Shown here: positions 48,539 through 61,687 of the stretch, in pieces | Layout of the letters: every line of letters begins with the position of its first letter | How positions within the stretch are numbered: the stretch's first letter is position 1 | From: Bin5 sp965218625 | Lineage (GTDB): Bacteria > Chloroflexota > Anaerolineae > Caldilineales > Caldilineaceae | Assembly (NCBI GenBank): GCA_965218625.1 | Contig: CBDCLG010000017.1 | Location: 124,001 to 188,000 of the forward strand | Direction: 5' to 3' | DNA length: 64,000 nt | The notes under the pieces: model-generated | Database searches by the model: none | What the model saw: only the letters and a program-made list of their open reading frames with translations | Told to the model about the DNA's origin: nothing | Position numbers and translations under genes: made by a program

Positions 48539-49270
48539 TCAAGATGTCGTTGTGCTGGAAAAGACAGTGCCGACCGGTTCACCCTTGACTACCTTCACCA
48601 ACGCGTCCTCGGCCCAAACATTGATGATGGAGATCGGCAGGCTATTGTCCATGCACATCGCGATCGCCGTGCTGTCCATCACGCCGACCCGCATTTGGAG
48701 CGCGTCGATGTAAGAAAGCTGTTTGAATCGCCGCGCGTCGCTGTTCTGCTTCGGGTCCTTGTCGTAGACCGCGTCCACCTTTGTCGCCTTAACCAGGATT
48801 TCGGCGTTGATCTCCATCGCCCGCAGACTGGCAGCCGTATCGGTCGTAAAATAGGGGCTGCCGGTGCCCGCGCCGAAGATGACGACACGGCCTTTTTCCA
48901 GATGACGGATCGCCCGCCGCTGAATGTATGGCTCGGCCACCGCCCGGACCTCGATGCCGGTCATCACGCGCGTGGGCAGGCCGCCGCGTTCCAGCGCGTC
49001 CTGCAACGCAAGCGCGTTCATCACCGTCGCCAGCATGCCCATATGGTCGGCAGTCACCCGCTCCATGCCATGATCGAGGCCGTCTTCCTTCCCCCGCCAC
49101 ATATTGCCGCCCCCGATAACCAGCGCCACCTCCGCGCCCAGGTTGACGACTGCCAGGATCTTCTGGGCTGCCTCCTCGGCCCGTCTCGGGTTGATGCCAA
49201 ATCCACCCTCCCCGGCCAGCGCCTCCCCTCCCATCTTAAGCAGAACGCGGCTGTATTTGAGAACACCCAT
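48539..49270 (-). CDS. pyrH: Uridylate kinase
   Basis: PyrH phosphorylates UMP to UDP for pyrimidine nucleotide and wall-precursor synthesis. Signatures are VLLKMGGEALAGEGGFGI, VIGGGNMWRG, ADHMGMLATVMNALAL, FGAGTGSPYFTTDTAA and a C-terminal VVKGEPVGT. I used the ATG at 49270, with AAGGAG nine bases upstream; the open frame further up covers the tsf terminator and is not coding. The protein is 243 residues. Confidence 0.96.
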   Translation of the reverse strand: MGVLKYSRVLLKMGGEALAGEGGFGINPRRAEEAAQKILAVVNLGAEVALVIGGGNMWRGKEDGLDHGMERVTADHMGMLATVMNALALQDALERGGLPTRVMTGIEVRAVAEPYIQRRAIRHLEKGRVVIFGAGTGSPYFTTDTAASLRAMEINAEILVKATKVDAVYDKDPKQNSDARRFKQLSYIDALQMRVGVMDSTAIAMCMDNSLPISIINVWAEDALVKVVKGEPVGTVFSSTTTS

Positions 49271-49328
49271 TGTACCCAACTCCTTCGTCTGAACGCCGTT
49301 TCCCCGCGCGGCGCGCTGGCGATGACAT

Positions 49329-49360
49329 AAAAAAGCCCAGCCCAACAGTAAGGCTGGGCT
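49329..49360 (-). terminator. Rho-independent terminator after tsf
   Basis: On the minus strand AGCCCAGCC (49360-49352), a 9-base loop and GGCTGGGCT (49342-49334) form a perfect stem followed by a run of T (49334-49329). It separates rpsB-tsf from pyrH. Confidence 0.88.
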
Positions 49361-49376
49361 GGGGCGTGCGGCGCGT

Positions 49377-49970
49377 CTAGCCGACCTGCATGCGGCTGAA
49401 CCGGCGAACCTGAATGTTCTCACCCAGGCCGGAAATGTTTTCTACCAACACATCCTTGACGTTTCTATCCGAGTCCTTGAAATACTCCTGCTCCATCAGG
49501 CAAACGTCGCTGTACCACTTCTCCAGCTTGCCTTGCGCAATCCGGTCAAGGATCCTTTCCGGCTTGCCGCTCGCCTGCGCCTGCGCCTTATAGATCGACA
49601 TCTCTCTGTCCAGCACATCGGCGGGAACCTCCTCCCGCGCCACATATTCGGGGTCGGCTGCCACAATGTGCATCGCCAGGTCGTGCGCCAGCCCCTGAAA
49701 CTGCTCGGTGCGGGCGACAAAATCGGTCTCACAGTTGAGTTCGACCATCGCGGCCACCTTGCTGCCGTGATGCACGTAGGTGCCGATGATCCCTTCATGC
49801 GCAACCCGGTCAGCTTTTTTGGCTGCGGCTGCCAGCCCCTTTTCGCGCAGATATTCCACCGCCCTGTCGAAATCACCGTCCGTTTCACTGAGCGCGTTCT
49901 TGCAGTCGAGCATGCCGGCCCCCGTCGCGCCGCGTAGCTCCTTAACCATCTGTGCTGTGATAGCAGCCAT
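49377..49970 (-). CDS. tsf: Elongation factor Ts
   Basis: EF-Ts recycles EF-Tu by exchanging GDP for GTP. The protein has the UBA-like start MVKELRGATGAGMLDCKNAL, the TDFV-containing core (ELNCETDFVAR, family motif) and a C-terminal LVENISGLGENIQVRRF. At 197 residues it is the short form, like that of Thermus, lacking one of the two core subdomains found in E. coli. ATG at 49970 with GAGGGAG upstream. Confidence 0.96.
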   Translation of the reverse strand: MAAITAQMVKELRGATGAGMLDCKNALSETDGDFDRAVEYLREKGLAAAAKKADRVAHEGIIGTYVHHGSKVAAMVELNCETDFVARTEQFQGLAHDLAMHIVAADPEYVAREEVPADVLDREMSIYKAQAQASGKPERILDRIAQGKLEKWYSDVCLMEQEYFKDSDRNVKDVLVENISGLGENIQVRRFSRMQVG

Positions 49971-50192
49971 TCTCTCCCTCCTCGTTGCCATACTTTATAT
50001 CGGTCCACGCGTCAGCGCGTAAATGGTCTTCCCGCGTAAACGCCCGCACAGCGTGAACGGTTCCCCCGCAGCCGTGCGGACGTTCAAGCCTGACTGCCCC
50101 ATGACGGCAGGCAAACCGTCCCTGTGCCGTCTTTCAGCGCGACACCCTTGGCTATCCGCTCGTTCGCAGCCGCCGAAACAAAGCGGCTCCGT

Positions 50193-51185
50193 CTACCCCT
50201 CTTCGCCAACCGGCTCGGCATCCGTCTGCTCAGCGGCTCCAGACTGCTCGGCCGCCTCCACTTGGGGCGCCTCAGCCTCAGCCGGCTGTTCCTCTGTCTC
50301 CACCACGCCGGCGCTCATCTCAGCCGCGTCTGTTTCCGTCACGGCGTCTGCTTCCATCGCCCCGGCCGCGCCGTCAGCCGCGCCCTCCTCCTCATCCTCC
50401 ATGCCCTGCAGCTTGGCCAGCGTGCTCGGCCCAAGATACTGCTCCAATTCCGCCAGTTCGTCTTCGGAGACCTGTCCCGTCTCCACCATTTCGACCTCGT
50501 GGAACCGCCGCCCCTCTTCGACTGCATCGGCGATTATCTGCGTGATCAGCTTGACCGAGCGAATCGCATCATCATTGCCGGGTATGATATAGGCAATCTT
50601 GTCCGGGTCCGAGTTGGTATCTGTCACCGCAATCAGCGGGATGCCGATCTTGTTCGCCTCCTTGACCGCCAGTTCTTCCCGTATCGTGTCGATGACAAAG
50701 ATCAGGTTGGGCATCTCGGTGAGCGTCTTGATCCCGCCGATGCGCCGGTTCAGCTTGGCGAGCTCACGATCGATCACCAACTGTTCGATCTTGGGGAGCG
50801 ACTGAAATTCGCCGTTGGACTTTCGCCGTTCCTGGCGGTTCAGATAGTCGATCCGTTGCTTGATCGTGGCCCAATTCGTCAGCGTGCCGCCCAGCCAGCG
50901 ATTGTGGATGTAAGGCATGCCGCAACGGGTTGCCTCCTGTTCGATCATGCCCTGCGCCTGCCTCTTGGTGCCGACAAACAGGATTGTGCCGCCTCCGGCC
51001 ACCAGACGGCGCACCATCTCATAGTATTCATTGATCCGCGTCATCGTCTGATGCAGATCAATAATGTGGATGCCGCTGCGTTCAGTAAAGATATACTGCC
51101 GCATCTTCGGATTCCAGCGGCGGGTCCTGTGCCCGAAATGTACGCCCGCCTCCAACAGCTGTTTCATCGTTACCGCTGATGCCAC
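50193..51185 (-). CDS. rpsB: 30S ribosomal protein S2 with long acidic tail
   Basis: S2 joins late in 30S assembly and is needed for S1 binding. The core has MKQLLEAGVHFGHRTRRWNPKM, YIFTERSGIHIIDL, YIHNRWLGGTLTN and the DPDKIAYIIPGNDDAIRS region. The start is a GTG at 51185 with GGAGG six bases before. The protein is 330 residues; the last 90 or so are Glu/Ala-rich and acidic (EEEGAADGAAGAMEADA and on), beyond the usual end of S2. tsf follows after 222 bases. Confidence 0.95.
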   Translation of the reverse strand: MASAVTMKQLLEAGVHFGHRTRRWNPKMRQYIFTERSGIHIIDLHQTMTRINEYYEMVRRLVAGGGTILFVGTKRQAQGMIEQEATRCGMPYIHNRWLGGTLTNWATIKQRIDYLNRQERRKSNGEFQSLPKIEQLVIDRELAKLNRRIGGIKTLTEMPNLIFVIDTIREELAVKEANKIGIPLIAVTDTNSDPDKIAYIIPGNDDAIRSVKLITQIIADAVEEGRRFHEVEMVETGQVSEDELAELEQYLGPSTLAKLQGMEDEEEGAADGAAGAMEADAVTETDAAEMSAGVVETEEQPAEAEAPQVEAAEQSGAAEQTDAEPVGEEG

Positions 51186-51334
51186 GAGAACCTCCAGGGT
51201 TGTGCTTCCGCCCTGTTCACTCCGGGAATGACCGCGTCTGAGCGGCACCCCATTCCTCAGTCCCAGGACGTGCAGAATGGATAGAAAGTCGATCGGTTCT
51301 GTCGGATGCGTTCACCCTCACAGACCAAATGTAG

Positions 51335-51362
51335 ATGATAGCATAGGCAACACCGTCTCCAA
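51335..51362 (-). promoter_or_regulatory. Candidate rpsB-tsf promoter
   Basis: On the minus strand TTGGAG (51362-51357), 16 bases, TATCAT (51340-51335) with an upstream TG giving an extended -10 (TGCTATCAT). It would leave a leader of about 145 bases before the rpsB GTG. Confidence 0.5.
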
Positions 51363-51407
51363 AATAACCCGGCCCGATATTCTCCACAAAACCGGAACGC
51401 TCCATAA

Positions 51408-52127
51408 TCATGCCGCTTTCTTGAAGTCGAAAAAACGATACCCCAGACCCCGCTCCGTGAAAATGTAGCGCGGTTTCGACTGGTCCGGCTCGATCTTCTT
51501 GCGCAGATAGGTAATATATAGACGCAACAGATGATTGTCGTTCACATACTCGTGCCCCCAAACCTTCGTCAGCAGCACCTCGTGCGGCACCACCCAGCCC
51601 GCGTTCTGGATCAGTTGATGCAGCAATCGATACTCGGTCGGGCGCAAACTGAGCCTTTCACCTTCGACAATGACATCGCGCCGTTGCAGGTCCACCTGCA
51701 ACCGCTCATCAATCGTGACAATCTGATCCTCCGGGCGCGGATTCGTCACTTCAAACCGGCGCAGCACTGCGCGGATCCGGCTGGATAGCTCGCGCGGGCT
51801 GAACGGCTTCGTCACATAGTCGTCCGCCCCCAGATCCAGTCCCCGGATTCGGTCCTCCTCATCCGAGCGCACCGTGAGCATAATCGCCGGAATGTCGCTG
51901 ATCTCCCGCAGCCGCTCCAGCGTCTCATAGCCGTCCAGCCCCGGCATCTCGACATCCAGAAGTACCAGGTTCGGTTCGTATCCGCGTATCTTTTCCAGCG
52001 CCTGAAAGCCGTCATTGGCCTCCAGCGTCTGGTACCCCTCCAGGTCCAGGTTCATCTTGACAAACCGCACCATGCGCGGTTCGTCGTCAACAACCAGGAT
52101 CTGTTTGGCCGGGCCTGTCTTCGACAT
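51408..52127 (-). CDS. OmpR/PhoB-family response regulator
   Basis: The receiver domain (about 8-125) has VVDDEP, LLDVEMPGLDGYE with the phospho-acceptor Asp, MLTVRS and DYVTKPFSPREL; the C-terminal winged helix has LRPTEYRLLHQLIQNAG, VWGHEYVNDNHLLRLYITYLRKKIE and ERGLGYRF. It therefore binds DNA under control of a histidine kinase, but no kinase gene is present nearby, so it is an orphan here. ATG at 52127 with AGGAT upstream; an extended -10 (TGGTATTAT, 52190-52195 reverse) lies further up. Target genes are unknown. Confidence 0.93.
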   Translation of the reverse strand: MSKTGPAKQILVVDDEPRMVRFVKMNLDLEGYQTLEANDGFQALEKIRGYEPNLVLLDVEMPGLDGYETLERLREISDIPAIMLTVRSDEEDRIRGLDLGADDYVTKPFSPRELSSRIRAVLRRFEVTNPRPEDQIVTIDERLQVDLQRRDVIVEGERLSLRPTEYRLLHQLIQNAGWVVPHEVLLTKVWGHEYVNDNHLLRLYITYLRKKIEPDQSKPRYIFTERGLGYRFFDFKKAA

Positions 52128-52606
52128 GGCGCCATATCCTCGGAGTTCTTCGCCCCTGCCCGCCCCGCGGGCTGATGCCATCTCTTACAATAATACCATG
52201 CACTCCCGGGACCGAGCTATCCTGTCTACCGCGGGAGCGTATCCCCGGAATCCCGGCGCGCATTGCACCGCATCATGTCTTCCGTGTCGAATAGCCGGAA
52301 AGCCGCCCGTGTTTCCAAAGGAAATGTGTGAAAGATAAGGCGAACGATCGCTGCGTGGAAAGAGGCGGCAGGTGCGATCTGACTCGGGACAGCAGAATCT
52401 CTGTTGCCGGCTGACTGAAGGGAGCAGACGCTCAAGTTCAACGTGCAACATTGATTAAGACTATAGTCAATCTTCCTTAACGAAGGGATTAAAGGAAACC
52501 GCACGAATTCTCGCCAATTTTCGGTCTGTATGCGTGCTATACTTTTTCGACTTGTGCATTGGCGCTGGTCGGTGAGCCAGCCCGAACAACCATAGGAGCG
52601 CAACCG
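52128..52606. other. Intergenic region, regulatory only
   Basis: No gene is seen in 479 bases. It holds the probable response-regulator promoter (minus strand, 52190-52195) and, for the gene to the right, an extended -10 element TGCTATACT with TATACT at 52538-52543 but no clear -35 box. Antisense open frames here have no recognisable motifs. Confidence 0.5.
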
Positions 52607-53504
52607 ATGACCTGTGCAGAAACTACCCATCCGCTCGACAAGGTGATCGCACAATTCGCGGGTCTGAAAAGAGCGCCTCCAGACCTCCCGGCTTCCTTCG
52701 GCCGGCCTATCGGTCCGTGCTGATACCTCGCCAGCGACCTCCTGGCTGAAGAAGGAACGCTCAAAAAACTGCTCGGCCTTTTTGGCAAGTACATGAAAAC
52801 GGAACGGCCGTTTCTGCAGGCCGCGCTGTTCACGCCGTATTACACGCATCTGTTTCGTGCCGGCCGTTGTCTATGGGCTCTATGCGCTGAAACGGGTGCC
52901 GGACATGAGCGCGCAGAACTTCGCGCTCCGATTCAATGAATCGGGGGAAATCGTTGAATTCGCCTTTCCCTCGCGGCGCTTTGCAGCTCTTCCTTCCGAC
53001 AGTGCCGCGATGCATGAGGACGCGACTACTGTCCCGGACTTCGAATCTCTGGCCGCATGGATGTTTGAGGGCATGATTGAACGTCACCTGCGCCCGCTCT
53101 TTTCGCTTGTGCAGGCGAGGACAAAACTCGGCTTGAACGTCATGTGGGCAAGCGTCGCGACCTGCTGCGCCGGCGCGATCATGCGCCTGCAGCGGGATGG
53201 ATTCTTCACGGTTGAGGAAGCGATGGCCGAAAAAGCGGCACTGCTGGATCGCGGTCCCGCACCGTTGCGCGACCGTCTGTCGGTCTATCCGTTCACGAGC
53301 GGAGGCCACCGGGCGCTATTCATGCCGATCGAAGTGTGCTGCCAGAAGCACCTTCACCCTGACATGGGCAAGTGCGGCTACTGCTCACTCCGACCTATCC
53401 CTGAGCAGCTGGAATTGCAGCAGACTGCATTTGATCGCCAGATTGCTGAACTTGAAGGCGAGACTGCGCCGCCGCAGGAACAGGTAGATCGTGAATGGGG
53501 GTAG
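52607..53504 (+). pseudogene. FhuF-like ferric siderophore reductase, disrupted
   Basis: The ATG at 52607 follows AGGAG, but the frame stops at TGA (52721-52723) after 38 codons. The same frame then continues with coding-like sequence (YLASDLLAEEGTLKKLLGLF, LFTPYYTHLF) until about 52856, after which a +1 frame carries the rest (AVVYGLYALKRVPDMS to the TAG at 53502). The C-terminal part contains CC-x10-C-x2-C (CCQKHLHPDMGKCGYC), the [2Fe-2S] ligand pattern of FhuF-type reductases that free iron from siderophores. Two lesions suggest a decayed gene; sequencing errors or recoding are not excluded. A start at GTG 52857 could still give a 215-residue C-terminal fragment. Confidence 0.6.
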
Positions 53505-53699
53505 GAATCTCCATTGAGGACTGCAAGAGCGGAAAGGAGCGAATCAGTATGATCCAGAAGGTCGCGCGAGCGCCTCAGCAGGTGATGACCTGCCGCGCGT
53601 GTCGACAAAGCGCATTCCAGAACTATCATTGGTTTCGCTCTATGCGCGCAAGTTACCAGGGTTCATTCAGATCGAATGAAAATCGGTGCGAATTCGGTT
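53505..53699. other. Spacer upstream of rRNA promoters
   Basis: Nothing gene-like is seen between the fhuF-like remnant and the first rRNA promoter. A short open frame from 53495 has no recognisable motif. Confidence 0.4.
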
Positions 53700-53729
53700 T
53701 TGACAGGTTGTGTGGGTGTGTGATACATT
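53700..53729 (+). promoter_or_regulatory. rRNA operon promoter P1
   Basis: TTGACA (53700-53705), 18 bases, TACATT (53724-53729); shifting the -10 to GATACA gives a 16-base spacer. It lies about 330 bases upstream of the 16S gene. Confidence 0.65.
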
Positions 53730-53786
53730 TGGGAAACCTTCACGGCTAATGGGGTGTTAAACGTAATGCAGCAGATCGTTTGCACC

Positions 53787-53815
53787 TTGATTTGGCGGTT
53801 GTGGGGGAGTATAGT
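53787..53815 (+). promoter_or_regulatory. rRNA operon promoter P2
   Basis: TTGATT (53787-53792), 17 bases, TATAGT (53810-53815). With P1 it forms the tandem arrangement usual for rRNA operons. The leader from here to the 16S gene holds no other feature I can name. Confidence 0.65.
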
Positions 53816-54034
53816 AGAGTAGTAGGGTTGTGCGGCACATTAACAGTTGAAGAGTGGTAAGAAGAGCGAGTCCAGCGAGCTCTAGAAGTGCGTTTCTGGG
53901 CTGGGGTGCGGTCTGCTGTAGGTGGGGCTGTGTTCTGGTTTGGGGGCGAGTCAATGCGAGTTTGGAAGTAGCTTTGCGTAAGGATACGGCTACGCTGTTC
54001 ATCCGGGAGGGTGGATGGGGTGAGTCGTTGATAA

Positions 54035-55560
<1,526 letters not shown>

Positions 55561-55691
55561 AAGGACGGGGCGTCATCTGTGGAGGCAGCGAGATGGATGT
55601 GCTGTCGGGGAAGCGGGTGCGTCCGGGCTGGCTGGGATTGTAATCTTCTTGCCACTTTTCAGGGGTTAGTGTGCCTCTGAGAGTGAGTGGA

Positions 55692-55765
<74 letters not shown>

Positions 55766-55935
55766 CTGGGTCTGGCAGGCCCGGTATGTGTGTGGTCGGG
55801 AGGTTGGTGGTTTGTGACTTTCCGGCTGCATGGGTTGTAGAACTGGCACCTTAAGAACTGAATAGGATAGAGAAGAACTGCTGTAGGAGTAGGGAGGGAG
55901 CGGCGGCCTGAGGGTCGTTGCTCTATGCACAGCAG

Positions 55936-58876
<2,941 letters not shown>

Positions 58877-58987
58877 TGCAACCACACCCGCAGCAGTGAT
58901 TCTTTATCCTGTTTAGTTCTTAGCGTGCCAGATGCGCAACACCATGCGCATCAGCACAAGCAATACCCGCAAGCAAGGGGAACGGAG

Positions 58988-59102
58988 TTGGTGGCAAGAG
59001 CGGTGGGGAAACACCCGGTCCCATCCCGAACCCGGCAGTAAAGTCCACCAGCGTCGATGGTAGTGCGGAGGCGACTCCGTGTGAGAGTAGACCGCTGCCA
59101 AA
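58988..59102 (+). rRNA. 5S ribosomal RNA
   Basis: TTGGTGGC (from 58988) pairs with GCTGCCAA (to 59102) as helix I. Inside are CCCATCCCGAACCCGG and GAGAGTAG, typical of bacterial 5S. The length is about 115 bases. Confidence 0.93.
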
Positions 59103-59135
59103 CTCCAACCCCCTTCCTTATATGACAGAAACGCG

Positions 59136-59163
59136 AAAACTCCCTGTGCGGGAGTTTTTCTCT
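59136..59163 (+). terminator. rRNA operon terminator, probably bidirectional
   Basis: AAAACTCCC (59136-59144) and GGGAGTTTT (59150-59158) form a perfect nine-bp stem with a 5-base loop, followed by further T. The A-rich left arm gives a T-run on the other strand, so it can also stop transcription of the convergent ABC transporter operon. Confidence 0.88.
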
Positions 59164-59198
59164 TTCCTACGAGCGCGCCCGCCCGACACCACCCGTAT

Positions 59199-60170
59199 CT
59201 ACTCCTCGCCATCCGCAACCAGCCAGCATCTTGACAGCTGACCGTTCGCCAACGCAAAGGCCGGAGGCTCTTCCTGCTCGCAATCTTCGAAGGCTAGCGG
59301 GCAGCGCGGATGGAAGCGGCAACCCGCAGGCGGCTGGCGCAGGTCCGGCGGCGCGCCCGGGATGAACTGCGGCAGCGTATCCGTGTGGAGCCGGGGAATG
59401 CTGCCCAACAGCCGCTGTGTATAGGGATGGCTCGGCTGCAACAGAACCTGCTCAGCGCTGCCGATCTCAACGACCTGACCGGCGTAGACCACCGCCAAAT
59501 CGTCGCACACGTCGCTCGCCAGCGCGATGTCGTGCGTGATAAAGATGATGGCAAGATTCATGTCCCGCTTCAGCCGTTTCAGCAGATTGGTGATCTGCGT
59601 CTGCACGCTCGCATCCAGCGCCGAAGTGGGCTCATCCATAATCACCAGCTGCGGCTCCTGGATCAGCGCAGCCGCAATCATGGCGCGCTGCTTCATCCCG
59701 CCGCTCAGTTCATGCGGAAAACGCAAGAAGATGTCGGCGGGCAGGCCCACATAGGCCAACAGCTGCAGCGCACGTGCGCGCGCCTCTTGTTTGCTTGCCT
59801 GTCCGCCCACAACCAGCGGTTCAATAATCTGCTCCCCCACCCGCAGCACCGGGTTGAAACCGTTCTGCGCCCCTTGCGGCACCAGAGCCAGCTTGCGCCA
59901 GCGAATCTCGCGCCGGAAACGGTCATCCGTCATGCCGAGCAGCTCCTGCCCGTCCAGCCAGATTTGGCCCTCATAGCGGGCCACGTTCGGAGGCAGCATG
60001 CGCATGATCGAGAGAGCCAGCGAAGATTTGCCGCTGCCCGATTCCCCCACCAGCCCCAACGCAAACCCGCCGCTCGCCAGCGAAAAAGAGACGCGATCCA
60101 CCGCCCGCACAGGCCCGTCGCGGTCGGCATAGTGAAAGGTCAGATCGCGAACATCAAGAAGCGTTGTCAT
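59199..60170 (-). CDS. Peptide ABC transporter ATP-binding protein (OppD/DppD type)
   Basis: The ATPase powers uptake of peptides or related solutes. Walker A is GESGSGKSS, the signature is LSGGMKQRAMIAAALIQEP, and Walker B is LVIMDEPTSALD. The C-terminal extension CRFHPRCPLAFEDCEQEEPPAF is the OppD/DppD family mark, with cysteines that can hold a 4Fe-4S cluster in some members. It is 323 residues. These transporters usually have two ATPases; no OppF/DppF gene follows, as the rRNA operon lies next. It is the last gene of its operon. Confidence 0.93.
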   Translation of the reverse strand: MTTLLDVRDLTFHYADRDGPVRAVDRVSFSLASGGFALGLVGESGSGKSSLALSIMRMLPPNVARYEGQIWLDGQELLGMTDDRFRREIRWRKLALVPQGAQNGFNPVLRVGEQIIEPLVVGGQASKQEARARALQLLAYVGLPADIFLRFPHELSGGMKQRAMIAAALIQEPQLVIMDEPTSALDASVQTQITNLLKRLKRDMNLAIIFITHDIALASDVCDDLAVVYAGQVVEIGSAEQVLLQPSHPYTQRLLGSIPRLHTDTLPQFIPGAPPDLRQPPAGCRFHPRCPLAFEDCEQEEPPAFALANGQLSRCWLVADGEE

Positions 60171-60271
60171 ACCAAAGTTCGGGTTCTAAATTCCCAGCAG
60201 TCGTCAGATTCCTTCGTACGGGGCCGGCGAGGTGTAACCAATTACTCAAAACTGACTACCAAAAACTGCCT

Positions 60272-61687
60272 TTATTGCCCCCTCCTCAACCGCGGGTTCA
60301 CCACCGGCTCGATCCCCAACGCCAGCAGCATGAATGTCAACGCTGTCAGCATAATGAAGAGCCCCGGCGGCACTATCCACCACCAGTAGCCCACATAGAT
60401 ACCGCCGGTGCGAAAGCCGGTCTCCAGAATCTGGCCCCAGGTGGGGATCGAGGGATCGCCCAACCCCAGGAAACTGAGACCGGCCTCAGCCAGTATGGCC
60501 GACGGCGCGGCAAAGATCAGTTGTGCCAGGACATACGGCATAATCTGCGGCAGAATGTGGCGGAACATCACCCGCCGCCGCGACGCGCCCAGGCTCTGGA
60601 TCGCCTCGATCAGCTGGTTGGTGCGCATGTGGAGCACCATGCTGCGCACCTGGATCGTCAGCCCCGGCCAGCCGAAGGCCACGAGGATGAAAATGATTAT
60701 CCACAGGCTGGGGCCGATGATGAAGAGCATAAAGATCAGCAGCGGAAGCACGGGCACGTTGGCGACGATGTCCGAAATACGCTGGATCGTGATGTCGGCG
60801 CGCCCGCCCAGGTAGCCGCTGGCAATGCCCAAGGTTGTGCCGACCGCAGTCGACATCAGCGCGGCAACAACGCCGATGAAGAGCGCTACGGGCAAGCCGA
60901 ACAGCAGCCCGCGCGCCAGGTCCCTGCCCAGGCTGTCGGTCCCCATCCAGCCGAACACCGCGCCCCCTACGACGAAGCGCACCCTTCCCACGCTGTCGCC
61001 CTCCGCCCGCAAAGCCGCCTGCACGATGATCTCATACTCGCCGGTCAGGGGTGCGAAGGTGTCGCCGGCCTCGCCGCTTGGAACGCCAAACAGGATGCGG
61101 TCCACCTGCCCGCCGATCTGCGCGCCCTCCAGCCGCAGGTCGAACTCGTCGGCCGCAAACTCCTGGACCGACGTCACGGTCGCTTCGTCGGTGCTCAGCT
61201 GTACGCGCAGCGGGGAGTAGGCGTAGCGCTCGAACGGCCCGCTTTCCCCTTCGCGAGGGCCGCGCACAGCGTGGCGGAAGATGCGTAACTGCTTGCCGTC
61301 CGGCCGTTTGAGCGAAATCAGCACCAGCGGCGGCCGTTCCGCATAGTTCACATCGGCCAGGGTAACGGCGAGAAAGGTTGGCGGGCGCGCCGAGTCATAG
61401 GTGAGAGGGAAGCGCCACGTATGGACGGGACCGCTACGCGCCGTCTGCACGGTGTCCGGCTCTGTGCCATCGAACACACGGTGCGGAGGCCGGCTCTCCT
61501 GCAGCAGCGCGTTGATCCACACCGGCGGCACGGCCTTGGGATTGTCCACCCAGACGACGGGATTGCTCCACTGGCTCTCGCCAAAGTCCAGCGGGTAGAC
61601 CGACAGCACATAGACCGCCACAATGAACAGCAGCGCCATCAACGTCACGCCGCCCAGGCCCGGCCCGCTGCGCAGAAGCTCCCGCAT
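60272..61687 (-). CDS. Peptide ABC transporter permease (OppC/DppC type)
   Basis: This is an inner-membrane permease with the binding-protein-dependent transport domain in the C-terminal half: GTDSLGRDLARGLLFGLPVAL, then several helices and SLGASRRRVMFRHILPQIMPYVL, the loop that contacts the ATPase. It is 471 residues, against about 300 for typical OppC: between the first membrane helix (residues 14-34) and the next lies an extra domain of about 200 residues, probably outside the membrane and beta-rich. Start (ATG) and the stop of the preceding permease overlap by one base (TGATG). Confidence 0.93.
   Translation of the reverse strand: MRELLRSGPGLGGVTLMALLFIVAVYVLSVYPLDFGESQWSNPVVWVDNPKAVPPVWINALLQESRPPHRVFDGTEPDTVQTARSGPVHTWRFPLTYDSARPPTFLAVTLADVNYAERPPLVLISLKRPDGKQLRIFRHAVRGPREGESGPFERYAYSPLRVQLSTDEATVTSVQEFAADEFDLRLEGAQIGGQVDRILFGVPSGEAGDTFAPLTGEYEIIVQAALRAEGDSVGRVRFVVGGAVFGWMGTDSLGRDLARGLLFGLPVALFIGVVAALMSTAVGTTLGIASGYLGGRADITIQRISDIVANVPVLPLLIFMLFIIGPSLWIIIFILVAFGWPGLTIQVRSMVLHMRTNQLIEAIQSLGASRRRVMFRHILPQIMPYVLAQLIFAAPSAILAEAGLSFLGLGDPSIPTWGQILETGFRTGGIYVGYWWWIVPPGLFIMLTALTFMLLALGIEPVVNPRLRRGQ

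Noticed and set aside
52226..52849. 207-residue minus-strand frame across the fhuF-like remnant
   Set aside because: No motif or SD is seen, and the plus strand has an SD, coding-like sequence and an Fe-S motif.
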